This document shows, piece after piece, positions 13,501 to 25,148 of a stretch of 64,000 nucleotides of DNA (its first letter is position 1; each line of letters begins with the position of its first letter). Position numbers and translations under genes: made by a program. The notes beneath the pieces are model-generated. The model had not been told where the DNA came from. It ran no database searches and was given only the letters and a program-made list of their open reading frames with translations. This stretch comes from Ephydatia muelleri (lineage: Eukaryota; Porifera; Demospongiae; Spongillida; Spongillidae), in assembly GCA_013339895.1 (NCBI GenBank), contig JABACO010000007.1, positions 3,233,701 to 3,297,700 of the forward strand, in the 5' to 3' direction.

Positions 13501-16471
13501 AGGACTAGAGTAGAGTGGCCAAGAGATAATAATTAACATGGATTTTTTTAAATTGTACACACAAACTTGTGTTCATTTTGTACGCACTTGTTGGGATTCT
13601 GAGTTCTGCACCCATGTTTCATTTATCCCTTCAAATAATAATAATTACTAAGATAATTGCCCTGGTAGCTGAGACCTATGGTGCATGGGAAATTATACTA
13701 CTTTTTTTGCTGACATCTCAGCTCGCGCTACTCTTATATGCAGGCCAAATTTGGCCTGCACTTGTTACGATAGGCTTATGCTCCAGTTAGTAAGTGATCA
13801 CCAGGAGGTGCATCTTGCATTGCAGGTTTATGTGATGTTTTTTTTTTCATTCATTGTATTGCACTTTGTATTCCTGTGTTTGTAATAATTTCAATATTAT
13901 TTATATAGAAATTCTCATAATTGTAGTCCTTGCATAAGGGAAGGGAATGCACCTAGTAAGTGTAATATGAAAGACGAATCAAAGAACGACAATTGCAGTG
14001 AGAGCAAAAAAAAAAAAAACTACTCTCACAGTTTATGTTTAATTTACATAATAAGTATTATTATAAGAAAGTGGTGATTAAATGTATGCGCAAGCTTGAT
14101 TTGCACCATTTAAACACGTATTTGGCACAGAGAAAATACTGTAATGTATAGTTTAGTGTACAGCAGCCAGTTCCAACCAAATAACTGGAATAATGGCAGA
14201 AACTCACCGCAACTAGTCTCATCACTTCCATCAATGCAATCATTTTCACCATTACACCGCCAGCTAGCTAAGATGCATTGTCCGTTTGTACATGTAAACT
14301 GGCTTGTTGTACATCCTGTATGTGATAATATGCATGCAGAACGCTTGATTGCAAGTTACTAAAATCATGCATATCAAATAGCAATACAAAGTTTTTTTCT
14401 AACATAACGTTTCTTTGTGAATATTCACTCTATTCAAAGCAGTAATGCAATTGCAGAGTATTTTAGTAATGATTAGGCATAAAGATGATGATCGTGAATG
14501 TATATCATTACGCATGCGTGCTTCCCACTTAGGTACTGGAAATATTCAACTACAGTACCAGTAAAAACTAGTTAGTTTATTTTTCACCACACTTTAGCTC
14601 AAGAACTAACAATAATATGGTTCAGAGTCAGACGAAGTTCCAGACTTAGGCGTCACAAACCTTTTCCCCCACAGATACTCGTTTTTGGAATAAATCTGAA
14701 TTCATGACCTTATTGAGCATAGAAGGCTAGCAAAGTGAGTGCACACACATGTGCACCCATAGTGAATGGCATGCAATGCGCATAGCGCGCAACTCATTCG
14801 CAACTTCGCTCCGATACTCTGTTATTCGGAAACCACCTTTTGCAGAACATATCACTTGCAAATGGCATGCAGTCGTTTGAATGATCTACATGTACACTTC
14901 ATATTTTATAGAGTTTATGTTAGTTTTGTTCCACCTTCAATGTTTCCATGAATGCTTACAAGTCAAAAGTTTTGAATATTTTGCTTCACTACGGCTCGAT
15001 ATTGCTACAGTACATGCATTATCCTGCTTTTCGACTATTGCAAAACATATTATAAATCTGCACTTAGAGCGTTATGGCATCAAGCGCTAAGCTACAAGCG
15101 AGCAGCAACAAGAAACGTAAAAGAATTTTTAATGATTACTTGAACAAGTAATAAAAGATAAGGATATTGACTGTCAAAAATTTATTTGACGAAAACTCGT
15201 AATTGCATCGCATGCCTCGGTAGAGGAGGAAAAAATAATTAGAGGCAGAAGGAAAACTGGAAGCGTTTGGCAAGATCCTTGAAACCACTCCAGCTAGATA
15301 ATATTGGTGCATGGTACTGTATAGCGTTTCAAATCTTGTCAGTCTTCTGTACATTGATGAATAGGGGCCGGGCATACATGTATGGACTTTTTTGATTCTT
15401 ATCAAACGAGTGTCCCAAACGTTTAAAATTAAGTTGCAAGATTCCATGGAAACCAAAAGTCATGGAACTCATGGAAAGATTAGTTATGCACGTAAATCAT
15501 TCTTAGCATCTATGTGTCAATGCTCAATTGTAAACCGCTGGCCCGGCCAGCGGGACTGCTTTAAAGAAATGAGAATAAATAGGAAGGATAATGCTTTCAT
15601 ATACTTCATTTGCATATGGCATATGCTAGTGCTAACATATGCTAGCATGGTTAGGCAGGCCAGCTAGCCGGCCGGCGGGCCGACAACCTTTTAAAGCTAG
15701 TCAATGTTCAAAATCGGGTCGTAGCATCGTGATGCATGTTACGACACCAATACACCAATGTAGCACACCGCGAAGGTCAAAAGGTAACTGCAATGAGAAG
15801 TCAGAATGGCGCGTTGTGTACTATATAGAATATTCTGGAGCAGTTCAGCACGTGATGTCGTTGCAATTAGTAAGTCAGGACAAAATTGTGCAGCGGAAAT
15901 TATACGTTTGCTTATGCATGAACAATGAAGGCAGTACTATTATCTCAGTTTCGAGAAGATGCAGTCACATTAATGTCTTTTTTTCAGTGCGCAACAAAAT
16001 GATGCATCATGCATGTGTAACGAACACGTTGCAGGGTACATTTATATTTGAGAACACGCGAAGATATCTTCAAACCAATATGTATTAATGCCAACAGCAT
16101 GGTTACATAATAATAATAGTAACTGCGCGACTACATAATAGTCAAAATTACAGTTGTATCTAGAGCAGATGTACTCGGCAGACACTTGGGAAGCTGTTAA
16201 GTGTCAGCCAATGCATTTTAAATGTATTGTAAATAGACGTTTGGGAAGATTCGCAAAACACGTACACACCATTTAATACACATAATAGTGCGAGCTGTAC
16301 AAAATAGATTTTTTTTTCTTGCTTACAATTACACTTGCAAAACATTCGCGCGCGCAACACGTTTTTCGTAAGTGTTATTAATTACTGAACCATATTTCGA
16401 TACGTACCTTCAGTGTAACCGATGAAGTAAGTGCAAATAGCGATACTAAGTAGAACCATTTGATTCAACAT
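1511..16471 (-). CDS. Secreted modular protein: signal peptide, LDLa, SRCR, LDLa x6, EGF x3
   Basis: Exons in gene order: 16408-16471, 14208-14315, 12875-12993, 11595-11790, 10690-10800, 10075-10185, 9245-9355, 5085-5195, 4630-4749, 3957-4064, 1880-2002, 1702-1824 and 1511-1653, about 515 codons. Exon 1 starts [16 protein letters not shown], a clear signal peptide. Each LDLa exon (108-120 bp) has six Cys and a C-terminal S/T-D-E; most have GSDE. The SRCR domain is split over two exons, joined at [11 protein letters not shown]. The EGF exons begin DINEC, which is calcium-binding type, and have six Cys. All introns are phase 1 except the phase 0 intron inside SRCR, so modules are interchangeable. 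No membrane segment is seen. The role is probably extracellular binding, adhesion or innate recognition, by family. The last exon runs into TGA after the third EGF. A hidden donor there would extend the gene past the window. Confidence 0.8.
2941..3035. repeat. Short tandem repeat, about 33 bp unit
   Basis: Nearly two copies of a unit containing CAGCCACCAGCACCGCCATC follow a TG run. It reads Pro-rich in one frame, but no gene structure surrounds it. It lies in the 3' part of the modular gene's intron. Confidence 0.5.
3583..3851. mobile_element. Hairpin element (family A, copy 1)
   Basis: Long imperfect inverted repeat with ends ACAAGTAAAT and ATTTACTTGT, lying in an intron of the modular gene. 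A second copy at 60921-61217 shares the terminal 50 or so bases (TTGGTGG and TATAGGATT blocks). No coding capacity: a non-autonomous MITE-like element. Confidence 0.8.
5509..5610 (-). pseudogene. Decayed LDLa exon inside the modular gene
   Basis: This lies between the LDLa exons at 5085 and 9245. The LDLa pattern is still readable (CSNG near the start, then a degraded core and a GSDE-like end). In the LDLa frame, however, Cys positions have become Arg and Trp, a stop appears, and the donor is weakened (GTGATT instead of GTGAGT). It is best read as a skipped, dead exon of the array. Confidence 0.7.
6296..6370. repeat. Perfect 35 bp inverted repeat with 5-base loop
   Basis: Arms 6296-6330 and 6336-6370 are exact reverse complements (outer end GTGTCACTAGAGATTG). 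It lies in the long intron of the modular gene between LDLa exons and is probably a minimal fold-back insertion. Confidence 0.9.
6534..7082. mobile_element. Non-autonomous element with about 70 bp inverted ends
   Basis: The left end GTCTCGTCCCC plus a CAGCTGCGG/ATTACATCACCG block near 6534-6600 is mirrored at 7017-7082. The same terminal block forms the hairpin at 25034-25148, so these are one family. No transposase is visible inside. Confidence 0.7.
7083..9244. other. Intronic sequence, no gene recognised
   Basis: AT-rich intron of the modular gene with a TTTA microsatellite near 8516 and a short direct repeat (TTTTTAGGACACCCTGT) near 8610-8650. Open frames here have no domain character. 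Confidence 0.5.
13739..13760. repeat. 22 bp perfect palindrome
   Basis: TGCAGGCCAAA followed by its reverse complement, in the intron between the first LDLa and SRCR exons. No function can be assigned. Confidence 0.6.
14316..16407. other. First intron of the modular gene, no gene recognised
   Basis: About 2.1 kb between the signal-peptide exon and the first LDLa exon. It contains a GGCC-rich patch near 15660. The open frames here lack recognisable domains. Confidence 0.5.
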
Positions 16472-16544
16472 CACTGACTCCTTGCAGAGTTATCTCAAAA
16501 AGCAAGGACTTGTAGCTTCTACAAAAGTCTGAAAATCATGTCGA

Positions 16545-16551
16545 ATTTATA
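16545..16551 (-). promoter_or_regulatory. TATA-like box upstream of the modular gene
   Basis: The minus strand reads TATAAAT about 75 bases upstream of the start codon at 16471, a plausible spacing for a short 5' UTR. Support is position and motif only. Confidence 0.4.
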
Positions 16552-16933
16552 CAAGCGGACAAGCTAAGTGTAAACATCCGCTCTCAGATGATGCAATCAA
16601 AAATATGGAAATCCTATCCATTGCATGAGAGGGGGCTTGGCACACTCACTGGTGGTAGGAGTGTTTGATCGCGTGTTTACCACTTTCGAATGTCATGGTC
16701 GCAATACATGTATGTACATGTACAGGCACCTTACCGTCTCATCGTGCATGTGTGTGTATCATGAGATAAGCAAACAAAATCTCATGTTAGTAATAGTAGC
16801 TCTGTGGTGAGTTGTTTTGAAGTTAGTTCCCAACCTTTAAATCCCGTCCAACATTTACATTTTTGATAAGGCGTATGTAGGCAACACTCCACACTAACAC
16901 CACCATGCTACTGTGACACGACTCACTCACTTA

Positions 16934-18138
16934 AAACAATATCAGTTGCATTTGAGCCATGCAGTGACATCATCAGTATACACCTACGCCAATATTAACA
17001 ATTCACGATCTGCTCCACCTTTGAACTGCTTGCAGGTGTCATCAATACCTTCATTGCCACCAAATAATCTTCACTTTCATCATCATCACCATCACCAATG
17101 ACGTAGTTTTCTTCATAGACAACTAGAGACACCCGTTCTGTTGCTGTCTTCACGAGGTACTGCATGCAATATACCTGCGTTTTACTTGTACCCACAATGT
17201 GATATGCTTTCGCAACCACCACAGAATGGGGTATGGATGACTGAAATTGGGTGTCAGATGACTTGCAACTTAGTAGTGGGGAAATTTTCAAACCTCAGAA
17301 CTTTGTGTGATCATTCCATGTAAATTCCTATCTTAGTGGGGAAAATTTTGAAACCTCAGAACTTTGTGTGATCTTTTAATGTAAATTCCCATCAACTGGC
17401 ACCATAAGCATAGCTGCCTTTGTCACTATAGGTGATAGATATAGTGTTACTAAACTAACTACAACGATGGCTCATGCATGAAGACTATTAGTATTTCACA
17501 GATGAAGACTTTCAAAGCACCATTACTGCTATAACAAATATATTATCAGTAATGAGACTGTCTTAACAATGTCAGTTGCATTTGAGCCATGCAGTGACAT
17601 CATCAGTATACGATCTGCTCCACCTTTGAACTGCTTGCAGGTGTCATCAATACCTTCATTGCCACCAAATAACCTTCACTTTCATCATCATCACCATCAC
17701 CAATGACGTAGTTTTCTTCATAGACAACTAGAGACACCCGTTCTGTTGCTGTCTTCACGAGGTACTGCATGCAATATACCCACACAACCACCACAGAATG
17801 GGGTATGGATGACTGAAATTGGGTGTCAGATAACTTGCAACTTAGTAGTGGCGAAATTTTCAAACCTCAGAACTTTGTGTGATCATTCCATGTAAATTCC
17901 TATCTTAGTGGGGAAAATTTTGAAACCTCAGAACTTTGTGTGATCTTTTAATGTAAATTCCTATCAACTGGCACCATAAACATAGCTGCCTTTGTCACTA
18001 TAGGTGATAGATATAGTGTTACTAAACTAACTACAACGATGGCTCATGCATGAAGACTATTAGTATTTCACAGATGAAGACTTTCAAAGCACCATTACTG
18101 CTATAACAAATATATTATCAGTAATGAGACTGTCTTCT
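16934..18138 (-). repeat. Tandem duplication with an exon-like core
   Basis: Two near-identical units, about 16934-17564 and 17565-18138. Each contains, on the minus strand, a 156 bp open segment (17019-17174 and 17624-17779) encoding YLVKTATERVSLVVYEEN followed by an acidic GDGDDDES stretch. Unit 1 has an AG acceptor and a GT donor in phase 0. In unit 2 a deletion of about 35 bases removed the acceptor. A 60 bp sub-repeat (CAAACCTCAGAACTTTGTG) occurs twice per unit. I do not recognise the protein. Confidence 0.75.
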
Positions 18139-18275
18139 TGTGTATAAATGCGACAGTGTAATGAAATTGTAAATTGTTGTAGTTAACATAGTGCAACCTA
18201 AATTATGATTATAAACATGTTGTAGGGTGGGCATAAACAGCTTATCATTACCACGAAATTTAGCAGCGTGTTCAA

Positions 18276-18482
18276 TCATTGCCATGAATTATTTGCGAAG
18301 GCCAGGGAAGCTAACACCTGGTAAAGAGCCAATCTGTACACTCCCATCCTGTACAGCTTTAAGCACAATACCAAGATGGCTGCTAATAGGCACACGAGGA
18401 CAGAGGCAAAGTTAGTACCGCCAGTAACGTAGAGAGAGTCGCTCTTATTCATGGCCGAGCTTTCACGCCCGCTACGAAACAC
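18276..18482 (-). pseudogene. 7TM receptor fragment (N-terminus and TM1-2)
   Basis: Encodes MNKSDSLYVTGGTNF, then a TM1 (VLVCLLAAILVLCLKLY) and YRLALYQVLASLAF, clearly homologous to the intact receptors at 22223 and 35899. Similarity stops abruptly near 18296 in unrelated sequence. This is a truncated copy. Confidence 0.8.
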
Positions 18483-18940
18483 TGGCTAGTAAGTACATAC
18501 AGAAGTACATGCCGCCAGGTCCCGGGACGGATTACTATAAAATTATATACCTTTTTTTAGTGCCGATTAGAGGTTAGCAATCTCGTGTACGCACATGCAC
18601 ATGTATGGTATGTGCATGGCGTATACGTGCGTAGAGCTTCCGTTTATCAAATGTTACTATAAAGAGTCGACAGTGGGCATTAGGTGACGGCTTCATTTGG
18701 TGACCCCCGCATCACACAAGATCTGGTGGTGTATACAAATTGAACGCCATGCAACCTCGCGCACATTGTATCATAAGCCGATGAGTATACGGCTCGAGCA
18801 ACGTAGACAGGGTAACATGTACAAGTAAATCATGCATACCAAATCGTTTTGAAGCAGTGTTACATATGACAAAGTTTTACTGAAGACAAGGATGCACCGC
18901 CATATGCTCCTTTTGTGATCCGTTAATTATATAAATCCTT

Positions 18941-21643
18941 CATACAGTAGCGGCTCACACATTGCGACAATTTGCATATCCCACATTGGGAAAATATGCC
19001 CCATTCATAGTGATGTTAGGCTACGTGTTTGTGTTCCTAGCGATCCCTACAACCCACCGCTAATGAGATTCACTTGGTGATGGAATCTCATTAGATAGTG
19101 GTTTATGTCAACCATAACCCTGTTGATCCTCCCAGCAGTTATTAACTGCGCCTACCTTCACATACCCTTTGGCTTGAATGAAAACAAACTTACCTGTACT
19201 TATACATAAAGACTGGCTCTAGATGGGCAGCTGACGACAGATAGGCAGGTTGCATATTTATGCCAGCTCCAACACCTCGACTGTTAGTGTGAGACAGACA
19301 ACACAAGTGGCATGATTGAGATTCATCGATCAGCACATAAACCACCTACATATGCATGCATGCATGTGCACATAAGGTATGTGCGCATGCATGACATTCA
19401 AATGTACGATTATAGGTCACGCGAGGACTGTTGCTTACTTACCCTTCTACCGGCTGTAAACATGCCCTTACCACCTTCATAGTGTCGTATCTCACCGCGT
19501 GTAGGCAAAGGTAACGGTTTGCAGCCAACTCGAAGGCTTCTTCGCGAGCAAAACCACTGGAACACGGCTTGGTCAATTACCGGGTATTTTGCCTTATTCA
19601 CTACGACCTTTGACTGCGTAGGCACACTACCCTCTGGCTACAGCTCTTACAATTGAATACTTGCGTTGTTGTATGCCTGGGATTTACTTATCCCTCACTC
19701 ACGTGCAATGTCCTCCACATGTTTGCCAGCTTTAATATCACCAATCACCTTCTGCTCATCGCCCGTTTTAGGCACCTTCTCTTCTTCCGTGCACTCTGAG
19801 GCTCAGCCATGCGTAGATCGATCGTCACTAGAAATGCACTATAATTAGAATGCATACAAAGTGCTCATTCATTAGAAATCGTGGTCGAGCAAGTCCCCGA
19901 TTTCTTATGAGCACCAATATATGGATGTGAATTTATAGCTGCATAAAGACGTAGGAATTCACAGCCTCCCTTCGGAGTCATGTGTGAATCTATGAGGTAA
20001 GTGATAATGTTTTTGACACTACTAGTAAGTGCACGTCGTCGCTATAGCGCTTCGATCGTCAACGTGATCTCTGGCAGAACTTGAGCAACAGCGCACAACT
20101 GTGGTTATGCATATTTTTTTAGTTCAGCTGAAGATTTAAACATCACAGCAATGTGTTTGTGGCCTTGCCTACACGCGGTGAGATAAGACAGTATGAAGGT
20201 GGTGAGGGCATGTTTACAGCCAGCCGGTATAGGGGTAAGTAAGCAACAGTCCTCGCGTGACCTATAATCGTACATTTGAATGTCATGCATGCGTACAAAA
20301 TACTCTTTTGCACATGGCTAAATGTCTGTGCACGTACTGTACTGTTTTAGATTAGTTGATGTAAATGTAGAGCTATGCACAAGTGTGTATGGTTCCTACA
20401 CATACAAAGAAGCAGCATTACATGTAGCTTAAATCCAAGTGGCAGCCAGCCTCACCTGATCGTACTCCACAGACATTTGTCCGCAACGTCCATCTGCGAA
20501 TAAAAAAGCAAAGACCTAAACACAATTGATCTGTGTTCTCTGTATGAATGGTTGGCAAAATAGATGTCCAATTTTTGACATGTAATGCTGCAGCTGCAAG
20601 TTGTATGGAAACATACACATTTGTCGTACCAAATCACCATCATATTCATTGACATGTAGCAAATGCATGAGCATCAAAAAAGGTCATCACTCCACACACT
20701 GTACCTTTTTTTCTGTCATGCTTTTCATCTTCACACAGCTGAAAATGGTGTGCTCATTGCCAAAACAAAGATGTGTTATTGTGTGCTATGTTGGGATTAG
20801 GATTAAATGCACTCCTCCTATCCCTTAATGCACCAAATTGAGATATTCTGAATCTTACAGCGAGTCTGATATTCCAGGTACATCCTTATCAATCTATACC
20901 TACACTGGTCATCTCAACCTGAGGTGTTACATGTTTTTTTTAATTTATTTTTTGATGCTTTGTTCGTCCTGGTGCCCTTGAGCTTCTTTGGATTCATAGC
21001 CATTGCTGCTCCTGTGGCTAACTGTGATTGGTTTGGTGGTACAGAGTAATTCATTTAGAAGACATGTGCATCCTCAGCTGGGGATAGGCATCTGAGAAGC
21101 TTGTAGAACATGATGCATGGTAAGGTGCTGTTGACGCAGTTTGTATTGTGCTGTAATTCCTTCACTCATATTGTACGCAGGCTGGCACTTGCACAAGATG
21201 CACATACTTTATGTGCACATGCATGCATGCATATGTAGGTGGTTTATGTGCTGATCGATGAATCTCAATCATGCCACTTGTGTTGTCTGTCTCACACTAA
21301 CAGTCGAGGTGTTGGAGCTGGCATAAATATGCAACCTGTCTATCTGTCGTCAGCTGCCCATCTAGAGCCAGTCTTTATGTATAAGTACAGGTAAGTTTGT
21401 TTTCATTCAAGCCAAAGGGTATGTGAAGGTAGGCGCAGTTAATAACTGCTGGGAGGATCAACAGGGTTATGGTTGACATAAACCACTATCTAATGAGATT
21501 CCATCACCAAGTGAATCTCATTAGCGGTGGGTTGTAGGGATCGCTAGGAACACAAACACGTAGCCTAACATCACTATGAATGGGGCATATTTTCCCAATG
21601 TAGGATATGCAAATTGTCGCAATGTGTGAACCGCTACTGTATG
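18941..21643. mobile_element. 2.7 kb element with 444 bp inverted terminal repeats
   Basis: The left arm 18941-19384 and right arm 21200-21643 are both 444 bases and nearly identical in reverse complement (outer end CATACAGTAGCGG). A second, nested inverted repeat of about 125 bases lies inside (about 19385-19512 with 20164-20293). The core holds a decayed transposase start (19410-19820). No target duplication was established. Confidence 0.85.
19410..19820 (-). pseudogene. pogo/Tigger-like transposase N-terminal relic
   Basis: The minus strand reads MAEPQSARKKRR, then in another frame KVIGDIKAGKHVEDIARE followed by a stop and GISKS, then KYPVIDQAVFQWFCSRRSL. This is the order of the two helix-turn-helix DNA-binding halves of CENP-B/pogo-type transposases. 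Frames are broken, and no DDE core is present within the 2.7 kb element. Confidence 0.55.
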
Positions 21644-22222
21644 TTGTACAAAACCACCAATCTGACCCTTGATGTAATCGGTTTTCCCTCCCCCAACTCC
21701 TGGTAAGGTCAGCTTTCAATAAACTTTGACGCCCCTTTCTTAAAACCATGAGTCTTGTTTTACAATCGACTTTAACCGAATCACCAGGCCAAAGATCCGT
21801 AATGATTAATATATTATGCGCATTGTACAAGGTAGGGGAGGGGGCGGGGGCGGGGACAGTTCAATTACGCATAATTAGTCGCAATTCCAAAAATCATAGA
21901 TAGCAACTGGCTCCCACACAAACTCTAAATGGTACTCCTCTTTTCCTCCAGGAGCTGTGCATGTAGCTTGTTATGAGTACATACGTATTGCGCAGTATAG
22001 TGTTGTGGCTGTGTTGTAAAGCAACGAGAACTGATAAACCTAGAAATCGGATTTGTGCAAGTCAGCGTTCAAAGTCGTTTGAGTCTGGGTACGAGATTTT
22101 ACAACACGCTACTCCTTTTAAATACAAATCCCCTCCTCCACATCGCTCCCACGCACCCATGTACTACTACAGCATTTATTGTAGCTCCATAATTGTGTCT
22201 GTGCCGTTCTAGTGTATAAAAG

Positions 22223-23119
22223 ATGGTTAATTCCAGCGAAATAAGTATTACGAAACATGTAATTTTCTCGTCGGCTCACGGTGTTTCCGTAGTCGTGTGT
22301 CTACTGGCAGCCATCTTGGTGCTTCGTCTGAAGCTGTACAAAACGCTCGTCTACCGACTGGCTCTCTATCAAGTACTGTCTGCGCTGGCGATGGCATCGG
22401 TAGGCATTTTGCAGGTCATGCGGTTTATCAACTATGACGAATCGTCTGACATCTATCGTCGATTATGTACTGCTATTGGATTCCTGGAGGTGTACACGGA
22501 ATGGATGAAGCTGCTCTTCACGACGTGGGTGACCTTTCATCTCTTCTGTTTTGCGGTATTCCACAAGAATATGAAGAAGCTTGAAGCGTTGTACGTTGTG
22601 ACCTCGCTACTCGTGCCAGCGTTGATAGCTGCTCTACCTCTGGTCACCCAGACCTACGGGTCAAGACATGCTGGCTCTACATGTTACATTCAAGCGCTAA
22701 ATGGGAGTGTTGCATTGATTGAAAGATTTGCTCTCTGGGATGGTCCTGCAATGTTTATACTGATAGCCGCATCCACAGCCATGGTTGTCATGGTGATAAA
22801 ACTGGCCAGTCAAGTTTATCGGAGATCTAAGTACGAACTAATCACCGATGGTGACCAGTTTTCTAACGCACTAAAACAGCTCCTTCCATTAGCGATCTTT
22901 CCACTGCTGTTCTTCATCTTTGAAATACCGGTGTTCACTTTTCATGTCTATAGATTCCACCATTCAACACCCAATGAAGGAATAATGATCTCAGCTTACA
23001 TATGTGTCTCTCTCTGGAGTATGGCTTCGGGTGCGACAGTTATAATCCACATCTCTGTGGCTCGGATATGTGGCAGGAAACGCAAACCTATACCAAACCA
23101 AATAAACGTTGTCCGATAG
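22223..23119 (+). CDS. Intact intronless 7TM receptor, 298 aa
   Basis: Single exon. A short N-terminus with an N-glycosylation site (NSS) precedes seven hydrophobic segments at roughly residues 15-37, 47-69, 86-115, 122-142, 168-192, 214-238 and 246-270. The TM3 Cys (CTAIGFLEVY) and a Cys in extracellular loop 2 (CYIQ) could pair. Family hallmarks are YRLALYQVLSALA in TM2, TTWVTFHLFCFAV in TM3, QLLPLAIFPLLFF in TM6 and SLWSMASGATVIIH in TM7, with a basic CGRKRK tail. It is a G-protein-coupled-receptor-like protein. The class is unassigned; it may resemble the cAMP-receptor-like group. Paralogs at 34931 (intact) and several pseudogenes make this a local expansion. Confidence 0.85.
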   Translation: MVNSSEISITKHVIFSSAHGVSVVVCLLAAILVLRLKLYKTLVYRLALYQVLSALAMASVGILQVMRFINYDESSDIYRRLCTAIGFLEVYTEWMKLLFTTWVTFHLFCFAVFHKNMKKLEALYVVTSLLVPALIAALPLVTQTYGSRHAGSTCYIQALNGSVALIERFALWDGPAMFILIAASTAMVVMVIKLASQVYRRSKYELITDGDQFSNALKQLLPLAIFPLLFFIFEIPVFTFHVYRFHHSTPNEGIMISAYICVSLWSMASGATVIIHISVARICGRKRKPIPNQINVVR

Positions 23120-24081
23120 CATTTGCACGGCTTGCGATGGGTAAGCGTGTATGATGTTGCGCATACCTGTTAGCCGGCCGTCACCTTTAGTATATAATTT
23201 GATACACCTGTGCTGTGTGCATGTGGATGAACCTGGCGGAAAGCCTTTTACCTACGTACTGATTTTCTCCAATTGCACCTGGCCTTCTAGCTCATGCCCA
23301 GGAATCAGTGGCGTCATTGCAATAATGCCCCCCCCCCCCCCCCCCCCTCCCCCCCCCCCGCGTCAACGTAACAACATGAAGAAAAAAAAAGTTCACTTGA
23401 ATATGTTGCATGCACTAATGGCGAAAGTTGGCATGGGCCTGGATGCTAGCTAGCAATGATAGTTTAGTTTATACTCTCCTGAGCTATTTCTATATGCATG
23501 TGTCATTAATTAATTGAACTCCTCCTCATGCACACTGCCGAGTCCCCATTTTTGGCCGCGTCCAAATCGGCAAGATTTCCGGTCGGTAGGCGCGCCGCTG
23601 CTTTGCTGGCTGCTAAACAATTTTTGCAGTGTAACAACTTTCAACCGTGTGCTCTTTACGCATACTCAGTGATACTCGGAGCAAAGCGAAACAAATGAAT
23701 AGTTCCGCGCACTACTATCGTACAGCGGAGATTATCTACTTTACCACCAACAGCGTCTCCATAGTTGTGTGCCTCGTGGCCGCTTACATGGTGTTTCGCT
23801 TAAGACTATATACACAAAGGTCGTCTATCGGTTATCCCTCTATCAGGTGCTCGCCTTGTTACTCCTCGCAGTAATGAGCATTTTGGCCACCATTATTAGC
23901 ATCAACTACACCAAAGATCCGCCCACCTACGGTCCTCTGTGCACCGCCATCGGCTGGTTCATCGTGTACGCCCAGTAGGCGAAGCTGCTATTTACGGCGT
24001 GGGTGACCTTTCACCTGTTCTGCTTAGCGGTACTCCTTAAAAACCTCCAGAGGCTTGAGGTTTTGTACGTTGTGACGTCAC

Positions 24082-25026
24082 CAGGCCCGTAGGCTGGTCG
24101 GGAGATGGAAGGGGGGGGGGGTGTTCGGGAAAAAATTAGGGTGGAACTAACTCGCGGGAGAGGGGCCTTCCCTGGGGTATGGGGGAGCGCTATAGCTCCC
24201 CCATCGAAGTCTGGGGCGGAGCCCCAGCAGCTTTGCAACTTTTACAATGTTGAAGTCACAAAACATCGCATAATTGCGTAGAAACATGCCAAAAACAGAT
24301 AGTAAATATGACAAGAATTACTTTTTTGCTTCCAGAGTCTAGCTCGCAAGTGTGAGACTACAGAAAGTTTGGATGCAGCGTATCTGGGTTGCGAGTTAAC
24401 GAGACTTAGTCTAACTGTCCTATCTACGATAGATCAGGAAAGTTAACTCGAAAGCCAGACCTACTTCGTATTCGAAAGGCACAACGCCATTGTAAATTAA
24501 TCTGTTGGTCGTTGTGCAGTTCAATATCGAAGTAGGTCTGGGCGTCTGGCTCAAGCCGGACCTATACTTCGCAAGATACATGAACCATATACCGGCATGT
24601 ACTTGAAGTGCCCCGGATCCGCCACTCCGACTGCAGTTTGTTGCGGGCCATGGGCGCCCCATTTATCAGTATATTACCTCACGCTCGCTAATTTTCATTT
24701 GTATAACGTCATGCATGCAAAGGCAGAGAATAAGCGGAAAGAAGCGGAACCAGCTACGGCAAGCGGAACCAAGCTGGGCAGGCGGAACCAGCTTAGGCAG
24801 GCGGAACTAGCTTGGACGGGTGGGGGGGTTCGACCGAACCCACCGACCCTCCCCCCCCCCCCCCCCCTAGTCTCGTACCAAGACCCACCATGACGTAAGC
24901 GTTTATCGCTTACAGTTTTAACACTACGACAGGTGGCGTTGTGTTTATACTGTAAGCGATAAACGCTTACGTCATGGTGGGTCTGGGTACAAGACTACCC
25001 CCCCCCCCCCCCAGCCTACGGGCCTG
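24082..25026. mobile_element. DNA element with CAGGCCCGTAGGCTG ends and GTCAC target duplication
   Basis: 15 bp inverted ends (CAGGCCCGTAGGCTG) lie immediately inside GTCAC at 24077-24081 and 25027-25031. It contains poly-G/poly-C runs and GGTTCGACCGAACC, and is itself interrupted by a hairpin element (24868-24997). A related short copy lies at 51924-52105. No coding capacity was seen. Confidence 0.8.
24868..24997. mobile_element. Hairpin element (TAGTCTCGTACC family), nested
   Basis: 130 bp near-perfect hairpin with ends TAGTCTCGTACC and GGTACAAGACTA, inserted in a poly-C run of the surrounding element. It shares ends with 30511-30604. Confidence 0.85.
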
Positions 25027-25033
25027 GTCACTA

Positions 25034-25148
25034 GTCTCGTCCCCAGACCCAGATACCCAACAGCTGCGGGTGGATTACATCACCGCTACGTGAAAGTGGT
25101 GATGTAATCCACCCGCAGCTGTTGGGAATCTGGGTCTGGGGACGAGAC
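25034..25148. mobile_element. Hairpin element (GTCTCGTCCCCAGACCCAGA family)
   Basis: A 115 bp inverted repeat whose arms contain the ATTACATCACCGCTACG block also found at the ends of 6534-7082. It sits directly against the target duplication of the 24082-25026 element, inside the receptor pseudogene. Confidence 0.85.

Noticed and set aside
22213-22220. TATAAAAG as promoter of the receptor at 22223
   Set aside because: It lies two bases before the start codon, so transcription from it would begin inside the coding region.
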